A stretch of 5,312 nt of DNA, from contig JAFCGF010000093.1 in assembly GCA_017608295.1 (NCBI GenBank), positions 1 to 5,312 on the forward strand, given 5' to 3'. Origin of the DNA: Candidatus Woesearchaeota archaeon. Its GTDB lineage: Archaea > Nanoarchaeota > Nanoarchaeia > Woesearchaeales > JAGVZT01. Made by a program: the position numbers and the translations under genes. The notes beneath the pieces were generated by a model. It did no database searches, was not told where the DNA came from, and was given only the letters and a program-made list of their open reading frames with translations. Below, piece by piece: positions 1 through 5,171 of this stretch (positions within the stretch are counted from its first letter, which is position 1; every line of letters begins with the position of its first letter).

Positions 1-29
1 TTGACAACCAGTTGATCTATATTTATATA
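1..29 (+). promoter_or_regulatory. Possible promoter-like sequence before the TPR gene
   Basis: TTGACA at 1-6 is followed after 17 bases by TATATA at 24-29, which resembles a sigma70 -35/-10 pair and lies 14 bases before the ATG at 44. Alternatively TATATTTA at 18-25 matches seven of eight positions of the Bacteroidota -7 element TAnnTTTG. Primary sigma factors of Bacteroidota do not normally use the TTGACA/TATAAT pair, and the region is AT-rich, so either match could be chance. The upstream part is cut off by the window edge. Confidence 0.2.
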
Positions 30-43
30 TCCAAACCAATCCT

Positions 44-1855
44 ATGCCTGAACAATCAAACAACCCATTTAACTTTTGGCAGGAGCTGAAACGAAGGAAA
101 GTATTTCGGGTTATTACAGTGTACGGTGCAGCTGCATTTGTTATTATTGAGCTTATTAATAATATCACAGAACCTTTAAGCTTGCCTGAATGGGTTCCCA
201 CATTGGTTATTGTACTGCTTGCCATTGGATTCCTCATTGCTATTGTAATGTCATGGATATTTGATATTACACCTGAAGGAGTTAAAAAAACAGAACCAGT
301 AAGTAAGATTAAAGAACATCCAGAAGAAAAACCTGCTAAAATGATAGGTTGGAAAATCGCAACTTACATTAGTATTGTGATCATTATTGGTTTTGTAGTA
401 TTAAATATACTCAGCCGCAACAAGGGTTTACAGGACCTTGCTATCCTTGATAAATCTATCGCAGTGTTACCGTTTAAAAACTTCAGTACAGACTCTGGAC
501 AGGAACATATGTGTATGGGACTAACCGATGAGATCATCAACCATTTGTTTAAAATTGAATCTTTTGATAAAGTTGCTTCTTTGAGTTCCGTATTGACGTT
601 TAGAGATACCGATAAATTAACTCCAGAAATTGCCATAGAATTGGATGTGAATTATATTCTGGAAGGTACCTATAAGAAGATTGGAGAACAACTGAGAGTT
701 ACAGCCCAGTTAATCGAGGCAAAAAGTGACAAACATCTATGGCAAAATGAGTATGACCAGCCATACGAAGAGATAATTGCAATTCAGGCAGATATTGCAC
801 TACAAATAGCAGATCATTTAAAGGCCTATATGACAGAATCAGAAATACAAATTGTTCAAAACGTTTACATCCCAGATCAGGAAGCATACCAGTTATTGCA
901 AAAATCAAAATCATTATTTTATTCTTTGGTAAATTCACAGAAAAGAGGCACAAGCAGAGAAGATATTGATCTGGCAATCCAGGCTACCTTGATAGATCCC
1001 GATTATGCAGAGGCTTATGCCTGGGCAGGTTATGGGATTTTGGCCAGAGGACTCCTTTGGTGGTGTGAAAGCAGCCTGCAATCTGTAGCTTGGGATGCGT
1101 TGAACAATTTCGAAAAAGCACTAGAATTGGATCAAAACAACATGTTGGCCCATATTGGCTTGGGAGCTATGAATATATTTCAAAATTGGGATTATGTCGA
1201 AGCTGAGAAAGAATCTTTAAAAGCAATTGAGCTTGCACCCAATAACGTAGGACCATATCAATCGTATATAGAATTCTTTATTCAGATGAACCAACTCGAG
1301 CGAGCAAAGTATCTTATAAAAAAAAGACAGGAATTGGATGATTCTGAAAGTCTATCCTTTGTGACATGGATTCATATTTTATCCGGAAACAGAGAAGAAG
1401 CGCTGAGAGCTATAAACCATAGACTCGATTCTTATGGATATCCAAACATTGGAGTTGGGCAAGATTATGTTTGGTTGGAAGAATATGATTCTGCAATTGT
1501 TCATCTACAATCCGCCGAGTTAACCAGGGACAGGGCATATCTGGCAATTGCTTATTATAAAACCGGGCAATATCAGCAGGCAATCGATATAAAAAATCAA
1601 CTTATCAGTCAGAGCAGAGAGACACTAATCGGGAGCCCGGCATTTTTTACAGGTAAGTACTACAGCGCAATCGGTGAGGTGGACTCTGCATTTTACTGGC
1701 TTGAAAGAGCCTGTGAAAACCGTAGTCCCGAAATGGCACATTTAAAAGTGGATCCATGCTTCAATAATCTCAAAGACAATGAACGGTACTGGGATTTGTA
1801 TGAACGTACAGGGCACAAAGCGTATGATGAGTATATTGAGAGCATGAAGAAGTAG
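44..1855 (+). CDS. TolB/FlgO-like domain and TPR-repeat inner-membrane protein
   Basis: A 603-residue protein. The sequence shows a short basic N-terminus (FWQELKRRKVFRV, residues 11-23), membrane segments near 23-41, 51-73 and 101-123, and then a soluble domain. Residues 137-260 carry signatures of the TolB-like N-terminal (FlgO-like) domain: KSIAVLPF (137-144), GLTDEII (159-165), YILEGTY (204-210), RVTAQLIEA (218-226) and LW...YD (232-238). The C-terminal half holds degenerate TPR helices, for example around 317-332, 356-380, 386-412 and 497-516, and ends with a KVDPCF...L motif typical of this architecture. In related proteins this region follows a cyclase, kinase or winged-helix domain; here no catalytic or DNA-binding domain precedes it. 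The likely role is protein-protein scaffolding or signalling at the membrane, which is inference. The ATG at 44 is chosen because it precedes the conserved basic segment; there is no clear Shine-Dalgarno sequence. It is separated from the next gene by 1 kb and is probably its own transcription unit. Confidence 0.85.
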   Translation: MPEQSNNPFNFWQELKRRKVFRVITVYGAAAFVIIELINNITEPLSLPEWVPTLVIVLLAIGFLIAIVMSWIFDITPEGVKKTEPVSKIKEHPEEKPAKMIGWKIATYISIVIIIGFVVLNILSRNKGLQDLAILDKSIAVLPFKNFSTDSGQEHMCMGLTDEIINHLFKIESFDKVASLSSVLTFRDTDKLTPEIAIELDVNYILEGTYKKIGEQLRVTAQLIEAKSDKHLWQNEYDQPYEEIIAIQADIALQIADHLKAYMTESEIQIVQNVYIPDQEAYQLLQKSKSLFYSLVNSQKRGTSREDIDLAIQATLIDPDYAEAYAWAGYGILARGLLWWCESSLQSVAWDALNNFEKALELDQNNMLAHIGLGAMNIFQNWDYVEAEKESLKAIELAPNNVGPYQSYIEFFIQMNQLERAKYLIKKRQELDDSESLSFVTWIHILSGNREEALRAINHRLDSYGYPNIGVGQDYVWLEEYDSAIVHLQSAELTRDRAYLAIAYYKTGQYQQAIDIKNQLISQSRETLIGSPAFFTGKYYSAIGEVDSAFYWLERACENRSPEMAHLKVDPCFNNLKDNERYWDLYERTGHKAYDEYIESMKK

Positions 1856-2116
1856 AACACACAAATTGATTTTTATAAATGCCACAATACCCAAACAAAC
1901 CCATCCAATCCTGGTATGAACAATAGTAACCTGTCACAAGTTTGTCTACAACCAATTCCCAAACCCCATTAATTCACCCATACACCTCCCCTTCGATTCA
2001 GGATGTGATATTTTTCCCGCAAATGGGACATATAAAATGCAAGTGGTTATTTGCCGATTTATTACTGATGATTGGTAATTATTCTACTTAATCCACAGGT
2101 TATAACCGTAACCCTC

Positions 2117-2308
2117 ACGGATTGTTTTGTGCTCGCCTGCGACAGCCAGTTTGATAACGGTAAGCGTGTGGCTGTTAAATACAGCTTTATTTGACACGTC
2201 AAAGCCCCTCACTGCAAGCCAACCCAAACTTTGCCTTTGTCAAATCAAAGAAACCCCACTTTACTTACCGCAAACTGTCTGTGCTCGCGGACGGCTCGCG
2301 ACCAATCA
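2117..2308. repeat. Long imperfect inverted repeat, candidate structured element
   Basis: The left arm ACAG-C-CAGTTTG-ATAA-CGGTAAG (2142-2164) pairs with the right arm CTTACCG-CAAACTG-T-CTGT (2264-2282). This gives 18 base pairs, interrupted by one C/T mismatch and an ATAA bulge. Outside these arms both sides carry a similar GC-rich GTGCTCGC run (2129-2136 and 2281-2288) and a weak GATTG/CAATC pair (2120-2124 with 2304-2308). Inside lie CGTGT/ACACG (2165-2169 with 2194-2198) enclosing GCTGT-TAAAT-ACAGC (2171-2185), and CTTTG-TCAAAT-CAAAG (2235-2250). The block is more GC-rich than its flanks. It could be a structured RNA, a folded-DNA recombination site or a non-autonomous mobile repeat; no known family is recognised. 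Confidence 0.45.
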
Positions 2309-2331
2309 CAACCGTATGACAACACTGATCA

Positions 2332-2355
2332 TACCTTTCTCTGTCAGCAAAGGTA
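2332..2355. repeat. 7-bp hairpin, loop 10
   Basis: TACCTTT (2332-2338) and AAAGGTA (2349-2355) are perfect reverse complements around the loop CTCTGTCAGC. No T run follows, so it does not look like an intrinsic terminator. It lies just right of the large inverted repeat and may belong to the same element. Confidence 0.35.
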
Positions 2356-2384
2356 ATCCTGGTTTTAAAAGACTATTGCACTTT

Positions 2385-2469
2385 GTGTTTTCAAAAGACT
2401 ACAACATAACGCTGTATTACAACCCACATGCCCTTTATTTCGTTTCCTTTTGAAAATCTTTTAAAACAC
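2385..2469. repeat. Long AT-rich inverted repeat with one bulged base
   Basis: GTGTTTT-C-AAAAGA (2385-2398) pairs with TCTTTTAAAACAC (2457-2469) over 13 base pairs, with only C2392 unpaired and a 58-base loop. A second, exclusive pairing exists: TTTTCAAAAG (2388-2397) is the perfect reverse complement of CTTTTGAAAA (2447-2456). A 9-base direct repeat AAAAGACTA occurs at 2367-2375 and 2393-2401. Composition is AT-rich, so chance contributes, but 13 pairs with one bulge is long. The right arm is followed by GTTATTTGG. Confidence 0.35.
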
Positions 2470-2574
2470 GTTATTTGGAGGCTTAGGAGAAAGATATTAA
2501 GGCAATTAAATGTCTGAACAACTTGGATTTCTTATACGTTTAGCGTAATTTTATTTGAGTAAACCAAACTAACC

Positions 2575-2596
2575 AACTATCTCTATAGTTGAGATA
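2575..2596. promoter_or_regulatory. Overlapping inverted repeats, possible operator
   Basis: AACTAT (2575-2580) pairs with ATAGTT (2585-2590) around CTCT. The overlapping TATCTC (2578-2583) pairs with GAGATA (2591-2596). Both are perfect but short, and lie about 260-280 bases before the start at 2855. A protein-binding site is possible; chance is not excluded. Confidence 0.2.
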
Positions 2597-2600
2597 TAAA

Positions 2601-2640
2601 GGCATTGCGTATATAAGGAATATAATGGCATTGCCATTAT
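2601..2640. promoter_or_regulatory. 19-bp perfect palindrome with a direct-repeat half, possible operator
   Basis: ATAATGGCA-T-TGCCATTAT (2622-2640) is a perfect palindrome around one central base, with 9-base arms. Its core GGCATTGC (2627-2634) occurs once more at 2601-2608, a 26-base shift. The shape fits a dimeric DNA-binding protein site, lying 215 bases upstream of the DUF6599-like gene. No regulator is encoded in the window, so the assignment is inference. Confidence 0.35.
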
Positions 2641-2723
2641 CTACTAGTTATGCCCAATTGTCACAGAATTAAACTTAGAAAAGTTGAAATTGAGTAAGCA
2701 TTGTTATAACTTGTAAGAAAAAA

Positions 2724-2751
2724 TTATAGTCCTGCAGAAAATGGACTATAA
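2724..2751. promoter_or_regulatory. 9-bp stem-loop upstream of the DUF6599-like gene
   Basis: TTATAGTCC (2724-2732) and GGACTATAA (2743-2751) are perfect reverse complements around the loop TGCAGAAAAT. It ends 103 bases before the ATG at 2855. It could be a leader-RNA stem, an operator or a weak terminator of an unseen transcript; no T run follows, which argues against the last. Confidence 0.35.
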
Positions 2752-2760
2752 AATTCCCAC

Positions 2761-2799
2761 CTATTAATTTGTTATGCTGCTCTATTACTCGGTTAATAG
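2761..2799. promoter_or_regulatory. CTATTA repeat cluster, possible operator
   Basis: CTATTA occurs at 2761-2766 and again 21 bases later at 2782-2787. The second copy faces an inverted copy TAATAG at 2794-2799 across the loop CTCGGT. The 21-base spacing is two helical turns. The motif is short and AT-rich, so this is weak. TTAATTTG (2764-2771) matches the Bacteroidota TAnnTTTG -7 element at seven of eight positions, without a clear upstream TTG. Confidence 0.2.
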
Positions 2800-2854
2800 C
2801 TAATAAATATACAAGAAAAACATACAACAATTATTTTCTAAAAAGAGAGATAAT

Positions 2855-3805
2855 ATGCGCTTTAAAAAAACACTAATATTGGGTGTATGTTTGGTTCTAA
2901 TTATTGTTGTTGCTGTGAAAAGCCAATCACCTAACCTCAATATGGAACCACAAGATGATATTGATACATCTGCAGAAGAAATAGCTTCAATGATTGAGAG
3001 TCTAAAGTCAAATGGTTGGGAACTTCATGATGAGGTTGAGATATTCAAGCCGATAAATCTTTACGAAAAAATTAATGGCAGGGCTGAATACTACCTTTCT
3101 TACGATCTGATTTGGGCTATTTTTGGTGGTTACTGGAGGAGCATGGATAATCGTTTTCCCATTGAACTTTCAATCTTTAATATGGGTACTCCGACTTATG
3201 CTTTTGGAGTTTTTTCAGGTGAACGAACGGTGGGAGCAGCGCAACTGAAACTTGGTAGAGAAGCATATTATTCAGGAGGGAAGTATTACATCTGGAAGGG
3301 CCAATATTATATCCAGATCAGTGCACGTGATACAATGCATGAACAACAACAGGCTTGTTTGGATCTGGCTGAAACATTAGCAAATAACCTTAATGATTCG
3401 GATCAAACAATCTGGGGTTTACAAACCCTGCCAACAAAGAATCAGGTACCACAATCTGTTCAATATTTTTTAATTGATGCCCTGGGACACAGTTTTTTAC
3501 ATAACACCTATACTGCGAAATATTATAAGGACAAAATTGAAATACCTGTTTTTCTTTCCCACCAGGATTCTCCTGCAACGGTGGAAACAATTATTACTAA
3601 ATTTAAAGACCATGTTAAAAAGTACGGTAAAGGAGTTGAACTCATTTCCGTGGATGGTATCAAAGTTCTGGTATGTGATATGGACAAATATTATGATGTC
3701 ATCTTTCAGAAGGGATCGTTAGTCGCCGGGGTTATCGGATTGAAGAATAAAGATCTGGCCGTAGAAGCGTCAATTGATTTTTGGAAGCAAATTCAAGTTG
3801 AGTAG
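2855..3805 (+). CDS. Exported DUF6599-like protein of unknown function
   Basis: A 316-residue protein. Residues 1-5 are basic (MRFKK) and 6-21 form a hydrophobic signal segment ending near VKSQS, so export by the Sec route is likely. No lipobox is seen; the only early cysteine, C12, is inside the hydrophobic core. The mature part resembles the uncharacterised DUF6599 family: INGRAEYYLSYDL (73-85), ELSIFNMGTPTYAFGVFSGER (104-124) and WKGQYYIQISA (147-157). The second half (about 200-316) looks like a repeat of the same alpha/beta layout with a VDGIKVLVCDMDKYYDVIF stretch (266-284). No catalytic motif is recognised. The ATG at 2855 follows an AG-rich stretch AAAAAGAGAG that may help ribosome binding. 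The next gene starts 89 bp downstream on the same strand and is also exported, suggesting an operon. The family assignment is from memory of motifs and should be tested by profile search. Confidence 0.7.
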   Translation: MRFKKTLILGVCLVLIIVVAVKSQSPNLNMEPQDDIDTSAEEIASMIESLKSNGWELHDEVEIFKPINLYEKINGRAEYYLSYDLIWAIFGGYWRSMDNRFPIELSIFNMGTPTYAFGVFSGERTVGAAQLKLGREAYYSGGKYYIWKGQYYIQISARDTMHEQQQACLDLAETLANNLNDSDQTIWGLQTLPTKNQVPQSVQYFLIDALGHSFLHNTYTAKYYKDKIEIPVFLSHQDSPATVETIITKFKDHVKKYGKGVELISVDGIKVLVCDMDKYYDVIFQKGSLVAGVIGLKNKDLAVEASIDFWKQIQVE

Positions 3806-3846
3806 ACTGGATCATTTCATCAGATACTCATGTTTCTTAAGACGAG

Positions 3847-3864
3847 TTGAAAGAATAATTTCAA
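3847..3864. repeat. Short inverted repeat between the paired genes
   Basis: TTGAAA (3847-3852) and TTTCAA (3859-3864) are perfect reverse complements around GAATAA, in the 89-base gap between the DUF6599-like gene and the reductase gene. It is too short and AT-rich to act as a strong terminator, so it does not contradict co-transcription. It might be a binding site or an mRNA processing stem. Confidence 0.2.
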
Positions 3865-3894
3865 ATTTAACAGCTATCCCTAAAAGATCTAAGT

Positions 3895-4938
3895 ATGAAA
3901 AGTAAAAAGAATAATACTACCATGAACCGGAGGGAATTTAACAAATCCCTGATGACTGTTGCGGTAGGTGCCCCCTTTTTAGTCTCAGGTGGCCTGGTCC
4001 CGAAAACGTTAACGATACCTGATACACCGGATCTAAGAAATGTGCAACCATCCATGACCTATCGTAAGCTTGGCCGGACTAATTTTATGTGCAGCCGGTT
4101 GTCTTTTGGTTGCGGTGCAGCATTAACAGGCGGGAAGGCAGTACGTTTACTGGATCATGCATTTGAGGCCGGGATCAACTATTATGACTGTGGCTCGGAA
4201 ATAGTGTATAAGGGCAGTGAACAAAGTTTTGCACCGTTTATGAAAGCCAACCGGGATAATATCTGGGTTACCTCGAAAGCGCCGGTAGCTTATAATTTGC
4301 AGGATGATCAGGTTGGTTTGGAACAAGCAAAGGAAGCTGCCAAAAGCTGGACTGAATTGCTTGATCAAAGTCTTAAAAACCTGAAGACCGAATATGTCGA
4401 TGCATATCTCTTAATGGCTATTAATAATCCAACCTTAATTAGGAGTGAAGAGTTTTATAAGGCATTTCTCAATGCTAAATCTGCAGGGAAGGTAGGACAT
4501 TTTGGTCTTGCCACCCACAATAATGCAAAGAAAGTACTCGAAGCCGCTATCGATACGGGTTGGTATGATATAGCTATGATCGGGATTACACCAGCCGGAT
4601 TCTATGACTGGTCAACCAAGGAGATTGAAAATGATTCTCCTTCACTAAAGACACTTCAGCCTTTACTTAAACAGGCCCGGGAGACCGGTATCGGTTTGGT
4701 AGGTATGAAAACTGTCAGGTTGATCGCACCAATGAGTGCAATGGGTAAGGGAGATGAAACTGCTTTTGATAAATACTATGACAAGAAATACCTGGAATCT
4801 CCTTTAAATACTTTTCAGCGGGCGTATGCTTATATACTTGAAAATGGACTCGATGTAGTTAATGCGGATATGCAAAATTTCACACATCTGGAAGAAAATA
4901 TCGAGGCCGCAGCCAATTCAAATAAATATTTAAGTTAA
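3895..4938 (+). CDS. Tat-exported aldo/keto reductase-fold protein lacking the catalytic His
   Basis: A 347-residue protein. The N-terminus holds a twin-arginine signal: NRREFNKSL (11-19) followed by a hydrophobic stretch (20-34). The rest is an aldo/keto reductase (NADPH-dependent oxidoreductase TIM barrel): RKLGRTNFMCSRLSFGCG (57-74), NYYDCG (95-100), VYKGSE (104-109), VTSKAP (125-130), YVDAYLL (167-173), GHFGLATH (201-208) and GIGLVGMKTV (264-273). Of the usual tetrad, Asp98, Tyr105 and Lys128 align, but Met174 stands where the family has His (YLLH). There is no C-terminal cysteine-rich ferredoxin-like extension, which some Tat reductases of this group carry. Start: ATG 3895 gives a nine-residue longer leader; ATG 3922 (MNRREF) is equally able to give a Tat signal, and neither has a strong ribosome site. 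Probably co-transcribed with the DUF6599-like gene 89 bp upstream. The substrate is unknown, and activity may be altered. Confidence 0.85.
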   Translation: MKSKKNNTTMNRREFNKSLMTVAVGAPFLVSGGLVPKTLTIPDTPDLRNVQPSMTYRKLGRTNFMCSRLSFGCGAALTGGKAVRLLDHAFEAGINYYDCGSEIVYKGSEQSFAPFMKANRDNIWVTSKAPVAYNLQDDQVGLEQAKEAAKSWTELLDQSLKNLKTEYVDAYLLMAINNPTLIRSEEFYKAFLNAKSAGKVGHFGLATHNNAKKVLEAAIDTGWYDIAMIGITPAGFYDWSTKEIENDSPSLKTLQPLLKQARETGIGLVGMKTVRLIAPMSAMGKGDETAFDKYYDKKYLESPLNTFQRAYAYILENGLDVVNADMQNFTHLEENIEAAANSNKYLS

Positions 4939-4969
4939 TTTAAGTCATTGAACCTAGTGATTTAATTTA
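4936..4969 (+). terminator. Terminator-like hairpin at the reductase stop codon
   Basis: TTAAGTCATT (4940-4949) pairs with AGTGATTTAA (4956-4965) around the loop GAACCT; eight Watson-Crick and two G-U pairs. After one T/T mismatch the stem extends by AAT/ATT-type pairs (4936-4938 with 4967-4969), overlapping the TAA stop. The 3' side is TTTAATTTA rather than a pure T run, and the stem is AT-rich, so it is at best a weak intrinsic terminator. Confidence 0.35.
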
Positions 4970-5018
4970 CGTTGTTAGAAAAGAGTATCAATCATTCAAC
5001 GAACACCAATATAATAAT

Positions 5019-5056
5019 AGGATGGTTCTGATCTGCTTCAACCGGTAGACCATCCT
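5019..5056. repeat. Hairpin with one bulged base downstream of the reductase gene
   Basis: AGGATGGT-T-CT (5019-5029) pairs with AGACCATCCT (5047-5056), ten pairs with T5027 bulged and a 17-base loop. The nearest T run (CGTTTTTATT, 5081-5090) is about 25 bases away, too far for a classical terminator. Flanking ATTCAAC (4994-5000) and GTTAAAT (5061-5067) match the integron box consensus RYYYAAC and GTTRRRY, so it may be a decayed attC site; the very unequal spacers (18 versus 4 bases) argue against that. Confidence 0.3.
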
Positions 5057-5113
5057 CATCGTTAAATTATAAATCATTTACGTTTTTATTATTAAATTGA
5101 AAAGGGCAACTGG

Positions 5114-5171
5114 GCATAACAAACGGCTCAAATGCAATCCGCAGCTGGCGGACTACATTTAGCCTAAACGT
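5114..5171 (+). repeat. attC: Integron attC-like site with its R' box cut off
   Basis: The parts occur in attC order: R'' box GCATAAC (5114-5120), short spacer AAAC, L'' arm GGCT-C-AAATG (5125-5134) with C5129 extrahelical, unpaired spacer CAA, terminal hairpin TCCGC-AGCTG-GCGGA (5138-5152), spacer CTA, L' arm CATTTAGCC (5156-5164), spacer TAAAC, and then GT (5170-5171). A full site would continue as GTTATGC to mirror R''; instead CAGACTGTC begins. The extrahelical base lies in the L'' arm, so it is a G on the bottom strand, as integron integrases need for strand recognition. Orientation matches a cassette whose genes lie to the left on the + strand. No integrase gene is present. An unrelated palindromic repeat remains possible. 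Confidence 0.6.

Larger units (their letters stand above)
1856..2854. other. 1-kb intergenic region without a convincing gene
   Basis: No open frame here resembles a real protein. From about 1880 to 1990 the + strand is rich in C and A and poor in G, with no reading frame to explain it. GGTTATAACC (2098-2107) is a perfect 10-base palindrome at the left edge of a GC-richer block that runs to about 2310 and folds into a long imperfect inverted repeat. AT-rich hairpins follow at 2332-2355 and 2385-2469. From 2570 to 2800 there are four separate short inverted repeats upstream of the gene at 2855. No typical intrinsic terminator (GC stem plus T run) is seen after the stop at 1855. Confidence 0.7.

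Noticed and set aside
1856..1900. Intrinsic terminator after the TPR gene
   Set aside because: Only weak AT pairs such as TTTATAAA are present; there is no GC stem followed by a T run.
1770..1955. Minus-strand open frame of 61 codons overlapping the end of the TPR gene
   Set aside because: It overlaps a well-supported gene in antisense, has no recognisable features and an odd composition rich in Cys, Tyr and His.
2098..2107. GGTTATAACC palindrome as an operator
   Set aside because: It is a perfect but single 10-base palindrome without an adjacent gene start; listed only as part of the intergenic description.
2127..2453. Open frame of 108 codons on the + strand, starting at TTG
   Set aside because: It starts with a rare codon without a ribosome site, runs through the inverted repeats, shows no domain and has an irregular composition; the base symmetry explains the block better than coding does. 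It could be annotated as a hypothetical protein in genomes carrying the same element.
1856..2854. CRISPR array or tRNA gene in the long gap
   Set aside because: No regularly spaced repeat of 24 bases or more and no cloverleaf with TTC-type T-loop was found on reading either strand.
3474..3722. Second + strand frame inside the DUF6599-like gene
   Set aside because: It is an out-of-frame shadow; the 316-residue frame has a signal peptide and family motifs.
4994..5171. Tandem attC pair defining a tiny empty cassette
   Set aside because: The left site has strongly asymmetric spacers and only 46 bases separate the two, with no room for a gene; kept only as a tentative observation.
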